The translations under genes were made by a program, and so were the position numbers. 64,000 bases of DNA from assembly GCA_964036275.1 (NCBI GenBank), contig OZ038434.1:33503279-33567278 (forward strand), written 5' to 3'. Under the pieces are notes generated by a model that was given only the letters and a program-made list of their open reading frames with translations, had not been told where the DNA came from and searched no databases. Below are positions 1 through 11,961 of this stretch, one piece after another. This stretch comes from Litoditis marina. Taxonomy: Eukaryota > Nematoda > Chromadorea > Rhabditida > Rhabditidae. The stretch's first letter is position 1. Each line of letters begins with the position of its first letter.

Positions 1-849
1 TAACACGCAGTCAAGTACATGACTATTGACCAAGAACTATAAAAACACAAATATAAATGAAATCAGTGCCGGAATACTTATACATACGGCCTCTGGTTGA
101 GATAACTGACAACGAACCGACCCACACCTACCCACCAAAACAATAGATGTGTTAACTATAGAACAAGCTCTATGGAGAGTCAGAGTGAGAAGCGGATAAG
201 CCGCGGCCGGAGCCGCAAGCCGAGACGGATAGCGCGCCGATGAATGGAACTTCGGGCCATTTCGGCCTATTTCGGGACCCAACGGCTTCCCAAACAAGCA
301 GTCAAGTACATGACTAAAGACACACAAACAGTGATGCCTCGAGGGGAAATGCGTGCAAGCGGACGCTTTTTTTCTGGTTGTCCGTTTACGGTAGACGGAA
401 AACGGGCTGTACGCGGACAAAAACGAGATTTCAAGTGAATCGTCAGCAGTTCATCGCTTCAATCAACTAATGACCGACTGAAATTAGACTATAGAAAACA
501 CCCCAAACGATCCCGGACGAAATCCTGGAAGCCTTCTAAATTTGCCGAACTGCCATTATTCTAGTTACGGCTCGCTCACGTCCGCTCACGGTAGGCGGAA
601 CGCGGACAAAAATGAGATTTTGAGTGAAATAGTGAATTTCATATTCTTCAGAATAGTAAGGAGTGGAGAGGAAGAAAGTTTCAATGAGAGATCAAACTCA
701 AAACAAAAGAAATAACTATTTTAAAAGACGCCGAACCAGCCCGAGAAAATCCAAAATGTCCCGTAGTTACAAAGACAGTGGGATAAGACCACACATACAC
801 CGTATAGGTGGGTAGATCGAATCCTATAAACTGGAAGTAAATTTAACAG
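1..849. other. No gene recognised
   Basis: It contains a diverged direct repeat (about 385-440 and 570-630, each with ACGCGGACAAAAA and GAGATTT). ORFs on either strand are short and lack domains. Confidence 0.4.
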
Positions 850-1595
850 TCACGTGAAGTTGGCATTCTAATGAGGCATCGTGCACCTCGTCATTGCACG
901 TTTCTGAGTTCTGCTGTGTTAAACATGTTTCACGTGACTTTGCAATCGACTAACAGTATACAGTTCGTTGAACGAGCCCACTTGGTGGTGACCGCGGCAA
1001 AAACGTTGCGCGTCACACTCGCAAAACACAAGAGGTATGAGTATCTGAGATAGACAAAACGACCATTTCAAAAAGGGCTCCCGACATTGTTTGCCCGGAT
1101 ACCACTTGTTATATAGGCATTGAGGAATTTGAGGGGGAGATCTCAGATATATGCTCTGCAATGTTGATACGTAGACGTCTACACTGCTAGTGAAACTCAT
1201 GGTCAAGCAAAACGTGTAAGCACAGTAGAATGCATGAACGTACAAAAAATGCACGTTTCCTGCGGCGCAAAATGCGAGAAATGAGCGAATAACGTGTTAT
1301 GGATATCGTTCTTTGAAAATCCAAATCATTGTCGTAGTTTAGTCTTACAACCCGCCGTACCTCACGAATTTGAGCAAAATACACGGGATCAGACACAAAC
1401 ACAACACAGCGGGCAACTGCAACGAACGCCGAAGAAGCTTTCTCTGGAGCGAGGGAATCCTTTCAAGTGTGATAAAGTGTGACTATACCGTAATTCAATG
1501 GCACAGCCACGTGAAATATGTTGAACACAGCAGAACTCAGAAACGTGCAATGACCGTGTGCACAATTTCTCGTTAGAATGCTAACTTCACGGATT
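850..1595. mobile_element. MITE with roughly 95-base inverted repeats
   Basis: The left arm at 850-945 (CACGTGAAGTTGGCATTCTAA onwards) is complementary to the right arm at 1498-1595 (through GTTAGAATGCTAACTTCACG). Both carry GCACGTTTCTGAGTTCTGCTG. A related fragment lies at 62085-62165. No TSD is clear. Confidence 0.7.
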
Positions 1596-1846
1596 TTCAG
1601 TTTATTTGTAGTATGTATACTGCGCTAACCATTACACCAATACCGTGTTAGTCTATTTACGCGCTGGTAGTGTTATGTGCAGTTATGCTATTTCTCTGAA
1701 TGGAATAGGAACGGAAAGCTATCAGTGATAATAATGTGGGTGGTCAGACAATAGTTTGTGAGTGTTCTTAGAAGTTGCCCGAAGAGACTATAGCTATGAT
1801 TCGATCCGCTTGAAGTTTGCGTTGGGGGGTCTCAGTAGGAAGGAAA

Positions 1847-2098
1847 ACACTATAACATATAGTTTGTTCCACCCACTTATAACCCTCTACAGTAATCTGC
1901 TACCTCTTCCAGGTCAAAGTTTGGTATTTAGCGTATTGAGAACTCCTCAAAATGTTGATAGTGTCTTCTGCATGTTTACTACTACTGACTCTGAAAATTT
2001 AAAACCAAAGTAATCACTTTTTCATTAAAAAAACACCTCCTTGAATAATTGGCGGATTACTGTAGGAGTACATCGATTGGTGAAACAGACTATAGTAG
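1847..2098. mobile_element. MITE, TATAGT...CTACAGTAAT family
   Basis: The ends ATATAGTTTGTTCCACCCAC and GGTGAAACAGACTATAGT are complementary, with CTACAGTAAT and ATTACTGTAG further in. An inverted copy with about the same interior is at 33846-34085. Confidence 0.7.
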
Positions 2099-2307
2099 TC
2101 TGTAGAAACGATCTTGAGTATATTATGACTGGTCGAATAAGTAGTTTGTGGGTGATCGGAAGTTGCCCTGAATCGCGATTTGACAAAGTTGAAGTTTGGG
2201 TTACTGAAAACTTCGGATGTGTACTGTAGGAGTCTCAATGGGAATAAATTGGAGTATAAACGGGTGGCCGAATATACAAGTTTGTTTATAAAGTTTATAA
2301 GTCGTTT

Positions 2308-3087
2308 ATGCCTGGAGGTTCTAACAAAGAGCTGCAAAGTTGTTTAGATCGAATGTATAAGTGGTCTGTAGATTGGGGGTTACCACTATCAGTAGAAAAA
2401 TCACAAGTTATGCATCTGGGCTACAACAACCCGAAGCAAAACTATACATTGAACGGAGCAGTTCTGAAGCAAGTCACTGAAAAAGTTAGAGATTTGGGTT
2501 TCTTGTTGAATAGCAGTCTTTCCTTCAAAGATCATGTGCGACATATTGTACAGTTAGCAAAATATAGAACTTACAATCTTTTCAAGGTATTGAAAACCAA
2601 TAAAGAAAGTATTTGGATTAAAGCGTACAAAACCTATATTCGTTCAATGGTTGAGTTCGGAACAACGGTGTTCAATTCAGATAGAGGATTCGTAAAGAAA
2701 ATTGAATCAGTTCAGAATAATTTCACCAGAAAATTGTTCTTCCGGCTTGGTGGCTACAAATATTGCACTATTCCCAGCTCTTCATTTAGGAACAGGAAAT
2801 TAAAATTGATATCATTGGAATCTAGAAGAAATACAACTGATTTAGTTATGATACACAAAATAATAACTGGACAATGTGGTCTAAATGCGATTGACTTTTT
2901 CACGTTCAATCGTTCACGTACTCGAGGTACAAAGGAGAAGATTAGCTTTCCAATACCTATAACTAGTCATCGTGCACAGTTCTTCACTGTTCGTGCCGGT
3001 TCAAAATACTTGAAACACAGCAAGAACAAAAATATTCCGAGTTCTCTTGCGGCGGCCAAGAAATATTTTTCGGAAAAGCACTTGTAA
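2308..3087 (+). pseudogene. 5'-truncated LINE, C-terminal reverse transcriptase fragment
   Basis: The 259-codon frame starts just after where a YADD box would be (residues LDRMYKWSVDWGLPLSVEKSQVMHLG by position are typical), continues with VRDLGFLL and a KTYIRSMVEFGTTVF segment equivalent to YVRPILEYASPVW, and ends in a basic tail. The catalytic core is absent. It is followed by a 3' end with AATAAATCAATC and an A-rich run at about 3275-3297. It differs in family from the LINE at 27.5 kb. Confidence 0.75.
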
Positions 3088-3584
3088 CTGACCTTACTAT
3101 GTTTATTAGTCAAAACCCCATTGAAGTGTCAATCGTTGTACTGTAGTCATATATATGCTCATTCAATGTTCACCTTACTGTTCACCATGTTTCGATTCGT
3201 GTTTTCATATTGCTCAAATTCATTTGGTTTTTATTCATTTTTCGTTCTCTCCATGTATCTCACATGCTTGCATGTAAATAAATCAATCAAAAAAAAAGTC
3301 TTAAAACTTTTATCGCGAATTAAAACCTCTTAATCGCAAATTTTTAACAGAAAATCAATGGGTTCCAACTACAAACGCAACAAGATGGCGCAACATACTC
3401 TGTTTAGGCTTGTTTTGGAAACAGTGAATGCAATAGTATTTTTCATTCCTATGTGGATTCTAATAGTATGCATTTCGAAAAATAATAGTAATGATGCTGC
3501 GGGTGCTCCAATAAATAGTTCTTTGGTGGTCGGAAGTTGGGATCTCAGTGTTGTTTACTTATTCCGAAAATTTTCTTGTAATTG

Positions 3585-3710
3585 TAAAGAGGGACGATTT
3601 GGTGATCCAATCCCAACGCTCCAGTCCTTTAAACTGCAACGCATTTTCGAATTATTGCTGTTTAAAGGTCCGTTGACACGGGATTGGTCCACATAATCGT
3701 CCTGCTTTAA
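3585..3710. mobile_element. Hairpin MITE, GGACGATTATGTGG family
   Basis: Fold-back of TAAAG-GGACGATTTGGTGATCC with ACATAATCGTCCTGCTTTAA around AAACTGCAA. About 125 bases. Other copies are at 4740, 36543, 38768 and 52803, with a half at 17868-17937. Confidence 0.75.
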
Positions 3711-4235
3711 GTACATATACTGTAGAAATCTCAGTAGGAACGATCAGAACTATATAATGTTGTCGAATAAATAGTTCTTGGGTGGTCGGAAGTTGCCCTG
3801 AAGAGGCAGCCGCCAGCACTTGAATGACCGACCGCCGCGGGTGGCAACAGCATAGCATTACGCCACCCGGGGCAAATAAATCGGAACACAGACAAATATT
3901 AGGTTACAGTAGGGGTATCAAATGTAGTGAAATAGTTACACTATGGAATGATCACTATCAGCTTCCATGATGTATTTGTAGTTTGAACCCAGTGGTTCAG
4001 GCGTTCTAAGTTCTTTCTGTGTCCAAATGAAATGGCAGCATAAAAGAGCATAGCATTAAGTCAACCGGAGCCAATGATTCGAAACACAGAAGAATATTAG
4101 GTTACAGTAGAGGAAATGAGTCAAGGTAGAAAATGCAGTGAAGGAGTTATGTTGTAGTTATACTATAAGAGCCGTGATAACACAACTGAAAAATGTTGGT
4201 TTTCATGTTACATTTGTAGTTTGAACTCGGCGGTT

Positions 4236-4475
4236 AAGTATAGTCCACACCATTCCTACTGAGACTCCTACAGTAATCTTACAAAATTTTCAAAGGCTGT
4301 TATGAAGCTGAAAATGTAGTTCATAAAAAATGCTCTCGTATATTTACTCTATCTGAGAAGGAGAATGAGGTACGAAAATCCTCAACTTCTCCTATCAAAA
4401 GTGAACAAAATGGCTCGGAAGTTTCGAAATCCTACTGTAGGAGTCTCAGTAGGAATGGAAAAGACTATGGTACTT
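4236..4475. mobile_element. MITE, CCATTCCTACTGAGACTCC family
   Basis: The ends TATAGTCCACACCATTCCTAC and GTAGGAATGGAAAAGACTAT are complementary. A close copy sits at 61370-61605. The CTACAGTAAT motif links it to the family at 1847. Confidence 0.75.
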
Positions 4476-4739
4476 CAGAATTCATGCTGTGTTGTGAAAT
4501 AAGACTACAACCAAGATATAGTCACTTCTCATGAGGGTCAACTACGGAATTTTAAACGAGATTTTTTTCGAATTTTTCACGTTTTTAAATTGTCATCGAA
4601 GCGTGAATACGGGTGGTTTGGTAGTAAAACGTGAACTTTTATGTTTGAAAGGTTGAGCCTCCATGGTTTGAGAGTAGAGTAAACGTTATTGTGCTAAATT
4701 AGTTTTCCAAAATTAATAAGCTCACAGCTGAAGTTACAG

Positions 4740-4862
4740 TTAAAGTAGGACGATTATGTGGTCCAATCGCAACGCTTCAGTCCTTTAAACTGCAATACAT
4801 TTTTCAATTGCAGTTTAAAGGACCGTTGACACGGGATTGGTCCTCATAATCATTCTTCTTTA
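4740..4862. mobile_element. Hairpin MITE, GGACGATTATGTGG family
   Basis: Starts TTAAAGTAGGACGATTATGTG and ends with the near complement. The central palindrome is TTTAAACTGCAATAC...GCAGTTTAAA. Confidence 0.75.
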
Positions 4863-4869
4863 ATTTCGC

Positions 4870-5180
4870 GTTTCACGCTTCTCAAAATGTCGCTGAAACA
4901 TGAAGCCGGGTGGTTTGGGGGCGAAACTCGAAAAATTATCGGAAACATAACTTTTTACCACCGTGCGATTAAGAAGTGCAAGAACTACCAGTAAAGTTTC
5001 TCAAAACTTCGCTGAAGCGTGAATCCGGGTGGTTTAGGGGTGAAACGTGAAATCCGAAACCTGAACTTTTTAGGATTCACGTGCGGAACTCACGTTCTAC
5101 GTGCAAAAACTACTAGTAAAGTTTCTCAAGATGCCACTGAAGCGTGAATCCGGGTGGTTAAGGGGTGAAACGGGAGCATC
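4870..5180 (+). repeat. Tandem repeat, about 125-base period
   Basis: GAAGCGTGAATCCGGGTGGTT-type blocks at about 4892, 5013 and 5141, each followed by (A)GGGGTGAAACG, with an outlying copy at about 4597. Confidence 0.7.
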
Positions 5181-5320
5181 ACTGACCGCCTCTCAGATTG
5201 CCTATCGTTTACCCAAAGCCTTTGCGGTGTTGGTTTAATGGCTCTGCTCACCCTTTCTTGGGGGGGGGGGGGGGGGGCGAAAAAAGGTGCAAAGTAGGGG
5301 GGTTGAGATGATCTCGCGTG

Positions 5321-5830
5321 AGAGAATAGGGTAACCCGAGAGGCGCTCACAAAACACACACAAAACAAGTAGGGACATAGTCGGTTTTACGAACGCGTCA
5401 ACTGTTATAATGTGAATTTGATAGTTCAGTTCTTGTAAATTGTACGTGAAGTTCTACCGTTTGGAACTAAAGTTTTATCACTTTTACGTTTTCGTAAATA
5501 ATTTGGATTTCTGAGTAAATCTCGCCGAGAATAGGGTAACCCGAGAGGCGCTCACAAAACACACAAAACAAGTAGGGCCATAGTCTGTTTCACGGGTGCG
5601 TGGATAATCACAGTACAGAAAGATTTGACAATTCAGTTCTTGTCAATCCTACGTGGACTTCTACAGGAGGATTTACGTGTATCCAATGACAAGTTTTCAC
5701 GAAACATTTGGATTTTAAGCAACACCAAACCGAGAAGATGCTCAAACAAGTAGGGATGGTAGTATGTTTCACGAGCCGGTCCATAGTTACAGTACGAATC
5801 TACGAATTCAATGTTTCAGTTCTTGTCGTT
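5321..5830 (+). repeat. Tandem repeat, about 205-base period
   Basis: AGAATAGGGTAACCCGAGAGG recurs at about 5323 and 5529, and a diverged third unit begins near 5728. Each has AACAAGTAGGG and TTCAGTTCTTGT at like positions. A run of about 17 G at 5261-5277 precedes it. Confidence 0.7.
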
Positions 5831-5934
5831 CCCGCGGGAGCTCATACAGTAAGAGGTTTGAATTAACTTTGAACACGGTAGGAATTTGGAGAATGGAATA
5901 CACGTTAGTTTCATAATGTTTAGGTTTCCGTGTG

Positions 5935-6060
5935 AGAGAAAGAAGGGCAGCGCGAGAGAGAGCAAAAGAACAAAAAGAAAGATAGGGAAAGAGAGATAAA
6001 GAGAGAGAAAGAGATTGAGAGTTAATGAGAGAGGCAGGGAGAGAGATAGAGTATAGGATT
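5935..6060 (+). repeat. (GA)n-rich low-complexity sequence
   Basis: Imperfect GAGAGA and GAAAGA runs; the reverse frame is a leucine/serine artefact. Confidence 0.8.
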
Positions 6061-6246
6061 TTTCAAGCCGTTGTGGACACCGTACCATCGATCTTGTAAA
6101 AGGCGGGGTTTGGCGAGCGGCCAGTTTGTCTGCGTATCATTGATCTACGCACTCTCTCAACTGCTGGCAAATAACCAACGACCGCTCGCCCGGCATCGCT
6201 CAATCAATTGAACCCTCTGCTGTCTTTATGGGGAAAATGGCGACTA
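6050..6246 (-). repeat. ~200-base dispersed repeat (GACAGCAGAGG ... GGTACGGTGTCCACAACG)
   Basis: Same family as 10800-11010 (+) and 37665-37865 (+), with a fragment at about 14585-14665. Shared blocks include GAGAGAGTGTGTAGATCAATG and GATTGAGCGATGCG. There is no clear long TIR and no pol III boxes, so its class is unknown. Confidence 0.65.
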
Positions 6247-6579
6247 TAATAGAGAGAGATAGGAAAAAACGGGAAAGTTTTACACAGTGAGTTAATAGAT
6301 GGATAGAGATAGATAGAAGAAAGGAAAAACGAAGTTTTAGAGAGTGAGTTAATACATTGTTTTGTTATACATGTGAATTGAATGTGAATTCTCGTCGAGA
6401 GAAAGAGAGAGATATAGAGAAAGAGACGAACAGACAGCTAGAGTGATGTCATATAGAAGATGCGAACATAGATCTGAGCCAATACAGTTGAATCGGGCGC
6501 GGACAAACGAGGTGCCCGCTAGATGTTCACTCTCTTGACAAGAGGTCACGAAAACCCCACGGGGGTCACGCCTCTTTTA

Positions 6580-6780
6580 GAAGGGAGGGGGGGGGGGGTA
6601 TTCAAAAATACGCTTTTATAGAACATGGTTATAATCGATAACTTTGGGGGGGGGGGATTCAAGAATACGCTTTTATAGAACATGGTTATAAGTGATAACT
6701 TTGGGGGGGGGGGGGGATTCAAGAATACGCTTTTATAGAACATGGTTATAAGTGATAACTTTGGGGGGGGGGGGGGTTAA
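6580..6780 (+). repeat. 60-base minisatellite bounded by poly-G tracts, 3 copies
   Basis: The unit TTCAAGAATACGCTTTTATAG followed by AACATGGTTATAA and GATAACTTT, separated by runs of 9-15 G. The 10-15 base G runs make a G-quadruplex likely. Confidence 0.85.
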
Positions 6781-7136
6781 AGGTACGTTTGTCTCGGAGA
6801 ATACACTCTTATAAAGTAAGTAAAATGGAGGTCAAAGCTACGTTTTTCAGAGAAAGTACGTTTCTTATGGAAAAATCAGATTTTCTTTCCAAACCACATA
6901 TTTAATGACTTACATGTTATATATGTAGTTGCATTTCTTGGAGAGAAGTACACGAAAACCCCACGGGGGTCACGCCTCTTTTGGGATGGAGGTCAAAATA
7001 GAATTTTTATTTAAAAATACACTTTTATAAAGTAAACGTTTATGTTTATTTATGTTGAACATAGTATCAAAGCTCTTTGGGGGGGGGGTCGAAAGTTGTT
7101 TTCGAGCGTACTAATTGTACACACCCACCCACTCCT

Positions 7137-7908
7137 GAACATACAACAGGTCAAAACAACACATCAGAAAGTTAGATACACAGTACTTTTTGTATTGTAA
7201 AAACTACACCGAAGAAACTTAGGCATACAGTACTCTCCTGTTTCTCGTCGGGTGCCAGCTCTCCTGTAATGATCATGTCCGGCTGATTGTTCTGTTGTTT
7301 GCACATACTTGTTTTTTTGTAGAGTTTAATTAGACACAGCGGAAAATCAGATACACAGTACTTTCTGATAACAAAACAGGTACAAACCACACATAAGAAA
7401 CTCAGGTACACAGTATTTTCTGAACATCGAACAAGTCAAAACAAAACAGAAGAAACTAAGGTATACAGTACTCTGTTGTTTTTCGTCGGGCGCCAGCTCT
7501 CCTGCAATGATCATGTCCTGCTGATTGTTCTGTTGTTTGCACATACTTGTTTACCTCCTAAGAGCATAATTAGACACATCAGAAAGTCAGGTACACAGTA
7601 TTTTCTGAACATCGAACAGGTCAAAACAACACAGGAGAACCTCAGGTATACAGTATTATTTTGTTTTTCGTCGGGCGCCGGCTCTCCTGTAATGATCATG
7701 TCCTGCTGATTGTTCTATTGCTTGTTTACTCCTCAAGAGCCGATTAGACACAGCAGAAAGTCTGGTACACAGTATTCTCTGAACATCGAACAGGTCAAAA
7801 CTACACAGAAGAAACTAAGGTATACAGTACTCTGTTGTTTTTCGTCGGGCGCCAGCTCTCCTGTAATGATCATGTCCTGCTGATTGTTCTATTGTTTGCA
7901 CATACTTG
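7137..7908 (+). repeat. Tandem repeat of about 175-185 bases, 4 units
   Basis: GAACATCGAACAGGTCAAAAC starts at 7422, 7607 and 7781, with a longer first unit from 7137. Each holds TCGTCGGGCGCCAGCTCTCC and AATGATCATGTCC. Confidence 0.85.
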
Positions 7909-7959
7909 TCCGCGAGCTGGTGCTCAAGAGTTCCAACACGATTACTCGAGGAGAAAGAC

Positions 7960-8650
7960 GGTGGTCAGCGGGTTCACAAAAACATTGCGCGCCTTTTCGA
8001 GAGTCTATGCAGGGACCAAGTTCGAGTTGTACTCTGTAGTCTGGTCCGACAGAATGAAACCAACCCAGTGCGCGTCATTTTCGATCGTTTCGGGCGATTA
8101 TCGAGGGAACAAATCGGGGTTGTGGTTTGTAGTCTGATCTCTGAAAAATTGGATCTTAACCACCCAACTGACTGGGATTAGACTTTTGCAGGTCAGCGGG
8201 TTCACAAAAACATTGCGCGCCTTTTGGGGAGTTTATACAGGGACCAAGTTCGAGTTGTACTTTGCACTCTGATCCATGATTTGATGAAACGTCTGTTCCT
8301 ACCTACACACCTTATTAGGAAGAGTCAATTTTCGACCTTTTGGAAGTTAATACCGAGACCAAGTTGGCAATTTGTAGTCTGATAACTAAAACATCTGCTC
8401 TCAACTACCTAACTGAGTGGGATTAGACTGTACTACAGAATAAAGGTCAACCGGCGGCTGGAAAAACATTGTGCGCCTTTTCGAGAGTTTATGAAAAAAA
8501 AAAATCGAACCTAAACATTGCGCTACTCGAACTGCTGTGGGAGTTTATACAGGGACCAAGTTCGAGTTGTACTTTGCACTCTGATCCATGACCTGATAAA
8601 ACGTCTGTTCCTAACTAAACAACTACTTAGGATGAGACTAATCTAGAGGA
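7960..8650 (+). repeat. Tandem repeat of about 230-255 bases, 3 diverged units
   Basis: ACATTGCGCGCCTTTT recurs near 7983, 8212 and 8468, with GGGACCAAGTTCGAGTTGTAC in each. Confidence 0.75.
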
Positions 8651-8674
8651 GAGCGGGAACCGAGCATCCAGAAA

Positions 8675-8990
8675 ACTCAAATCAAATCAAATCAAATATT
8701 TATTACACAGTGTGTAATAACGGAACGAAAGTGTGAAACGTGAAAGATTGCCAAAAAGGAGAATGGTGAAAATAATTAATGAAAAGAATTGATAAACATA
8801 GAAGAAAAAGATAATAATACTGTATGAACTCAGTACTTAAGCGATTGTTCTGACATAGCTACCGTATCAGTACCACAACCGCTGGGCTGTATTTCGAGAC
8901 TGTATATATTTGTTGACTAGACGCCTGCGGCGTCTAGCAGTTGTAAATCTTGTATAAAATTCTGTACAAAACGATACCAAACATGATATA
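8675..8990 (-). mobile_element. Likely LINE or SINE 3' end, minus orientation
   Basis: An (AAATC)n run at about 8678-8698 is followed by ATATTTATTACACAG. On the minus strand this reads as a 3' end finishing in a (GATTT)n tail, as in several CR1 or RTE-like elements. No coding remnant is recognisable beyond it. A perfect 12-base hairpin at about 8918-8940 (CTAGACGCC, GGCGTCTAG) lies inside. Confidence 0.4.
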
Positions 8991-9308
8991 TCTCCGTTAT
9001 ACCAAGCCTGTGCCATGGGTTTGCGGAAGATCGACTTTTTCCATGGTTGTCGTGCGGCCTGGCAATATATGTCATTTGGCATGCACTTACACCTTCGTTC
9101 TCCAGATTTCGTACTGTAAAACCTATATAGAACTTAATTTGAACTGCTTTCGTACTGTAAAACCTATATAGAACTTAAACCTTCTTTCAAAACTTATAGT
9201 GTGCTCAGCTTGAGCAAATACGATGTCAAATATGACTGACCATGATTTGTGTTTCACATAGCACGTATGTGGTCGTTATTATAATTGCTAATTACGCTGT
9301 TCCACTGG

Positions 9309-9620
9309 GCGAATTCACTGGAGAACCGGGTCCTTCCCGAACCAAACCGCGAACCGGTCACTGGAGAACCGAACCAACTGAACCGAACCAACTTTTGAAC
9401 CGACCGGTTCTCCAGTGAATGCTTCGAACCGAACCGACATTTTCATGAGTTGAACAAGCAAGTCGTAGACAAGGTAAAATGACTCTATCCCGGTTCGGTT
9501 CGAAGCATTCACTGGAGAACCGGTCGGTTCAAAAGTTGGTTCGGTCGGTTCGGTTCGGTTCTCCAGTGACTGGTTCGCGATTCGGTTCGGGAAGGACCTG
9601 GTTCTCCAGTGAATTGGCCG
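9309..9620. mobile_element. 310-base palindromic MITE, CACTGGAGAACCGG family
   Basis: The left arm GGCGAATTCACTGGAGAACC complements the right GGTTCTCCAGTGAATTGGCC. The interior is rich in GAACCGAACC/GGTTCGGTTC. Relatives are at 56632-56905 and about 38040-38265. Confidence 0.8.
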
Positions 9621-9719
9621 TTCCACTGTGCCTATGGCACAGTAAACGCCAGCTATGCACACCTACATTTGGTTACGCGCTAAGTTTCACGATCTTGATG
9701 GACTTTTCATGTAGATAAT

Positions 9720-10620
9720 TCCACGAAATTTCACAGAGACATACATGACAATTTTCTCTACCAGATAATAATCAATTTGTTGTATTTGAGTTTAAACTGT
9801 TTGGTGCAGTCCGGTCTAAACAACAAGGTACTAACATTTTTCATATTGATTTTTACAAGTAGTAATTATTATTTTATTTTTTATAATTGAGTTCTGAGTT
9901 GTATGCCGTTCATTGTATGGAAAAATGTTGAAAACTGACTGAACACGAGCAATAATAGGGAAAATTCGCGGCCTTTTTCGTGAAAAACAACTTTCTACGC
10001 ACGACTCAAACGTTATAACAAAAATTTATTGTTATTTTCAGAAAGAAGAGGTTATAGGGAAGGGGAAGAAACAAATATTTACTATTAACGTCACAATTGG
10101 CATGAGTTAGGACTCAAGTTACACGGCGTGTCAAAATGGTAAAACCGGAAATTTTCAAATAAGGGCCAGTTTCTCAATAACTACGAAGTTCTAGAATTTA
10201 AAAGTTTTCCCATTGGAAAGATGAGACTTTCTTACGTTGTAATCCACCAAATAATTTTAATTTGAAACAACTTTCTCGCTCACTTTGATTACGAACAGAA
10301 CGTTTTGATTAGCGCGTCAAACATCACGTTTGTCAAAAACTCAATAATACCACCATTATAGGAAAAAACTGTTGTGATAGTTGAATAGCTCCTTTAGTTT
10401 AGATACGAATCAAAAAAAAGTATTTTGAAAAACATTAATTTTGAAGCATTTTATCGTAATTTTGCTTGCCATGTGTATCGATGTGTTTGAAGTTCGATGA
10501 GTTTGAATGTCGATGAGTTTGAAAAGGGTGACATTAGCATTGTATGGGGGGCGGGGAATTGAAGAGGTATGTCTTCACTGGGAATGATTAAAATAATACT
10601 ACCTATCCCTAAACTCCACA
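9720..10620. other. No gene or clear repeat recognised
   Basis: AT-rich sequence with only short ORFs and no splice-bounded coding segment that I can support. Confidence 0.4.
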
Positions 10621-10799
10621 TTAGAACTGTAGTTTGTAGTCTGATCCGTCGAACCCAGAATGAATTGTAGATATGAACTTTCCAACATCAACAAGTTTAA
10701 TATTAAAAGTATTCAGAGTTGTAGTTTGATCTAAACGACAAAACCTAATGGGGATGATTCGACTCGAAACAGATGTATTCGACATGTGCAACTGAATTC

Positions 10800-11010
10800 T
10801 CCGACATATAGTCGCCATTTTCCCCATAAAGACAGCAGAGGATTCAATTGATTGAGCGATGCGGGGCGAGCGGTCGTTGATTACTTGCCAGCGATTGAGA
10901 GAGTGTGTAGATCAATGATACGCAGACGAACTGGCCGACTGCCAAATCCCGTCCCATACAAAATCGATGGTACGGTGTCCACAACGGTGTGACAAATCCT
11001 ATATCCTGAC
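10800..11010 (+). repeat. ~200-base dispersed repeat (GACAGCAGAGG family)
   Basis: Best preserved copy; starts near GTCGCCATTTTCCCCATAAAG and ends GTGTGACAAATCCTATA. Confidence 0.65.
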
Positions 11011-11039
11011 AGAAGTGTTATTGTATGGCGAGTAAAAAC

Positions 11040-11961
11040 GTCACCTAAGATAAATATTGATTATGGTTGATTTTTCTGTTGATAGTGGTTTTAGTGTTAG
11101 GAGCCAACCTTCTAGTTATTGATTTACACTCGAGTTCAGGCTCAATTAACGTGAATTTTTGATTTAACCGGTTTTTGCAATCATTCCGTTTTCTGGTACT
11201 ACGCAAATTCTGCAGACCCCACAGGGGTGTAGGAAAAAGTGCATCTTGGTCATTCACCGATTTCATAAAACAATTTCATTCGACTATTTCATGAAAAGAA
11301 ACCCTCTTTCAGATTAGAATACGTAAACATTTAAACTTTCGCAGGCGAACTAGGCCAATTCTCCGTATTATGACGAAAAAAGAGCCCGTTTTCTAACATT
11401 TTCCAACAATTTCGGGCGAACTTACTGGAGTATGACCTTTCGACTAATCTAGCGCGGTGGCTGCACAGAAGTGTAATTCACACCTCACTCTTCTTCAAGC
11501 TTACTACACGAATACTCGTTTCAAACCCAAACACAACATTGAAAACATAAATACAGAACTTTCAGCTCGATTCTATCAAAACATCATTCAAATTCGTGTA
11601 TGCTAAACTCGAAATTTTCCAATCAATTTTCCAAATCCCCAAAATTTTTCTAGAATCCATTTTACACGTTTCAAGTTTTTTTTCTCAATAAACACATTTT
11701 CCTGTACAAACAACGCTGTTATATGATGGAAAACAAATTCGAACTAACATTCATTTAAAATAGAAAAAACGCACAAACCACTCGAATGACGAGAAAACAA
11801 AGTTTAACTACCTGTAAACCGAGGAGATCCTAAAAAAACCCAGTAAGCACTGCTTAAAAGCTATATGAACTAAACGGAAGTATGATGAGAAACAGAGATT
11901 ATCACAAGAGAGAATACAGTGGATCAAAAAAAAACATCCGGCACGACACATCGAATTCCGA
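11040..11961. other. 3' flank of the RING gene
   Basis: AT-rich; presumably 3' UTR and spacer. I saw no convincing minus-strand AATAAA close to the stop. No coding segment. Confidence 0.4.

Noticed and set aside
37..420. 127-codon minus-strand ORF as a gene
   Set aside because: No start or splice context, no domain, and repeat-like sequence shared with 565-628.
7172..8181. ORFs repeated every ~180 bases, as a gene cluster
   Set aside because: They follow the period of a non-coding tandem repeat and have no consistent start or domain.
8867..9082. 71-codon minus-strand ORF
   Set aside because: Overlaps a hairpin and LINE-tail region, with no homology or splice evidence.
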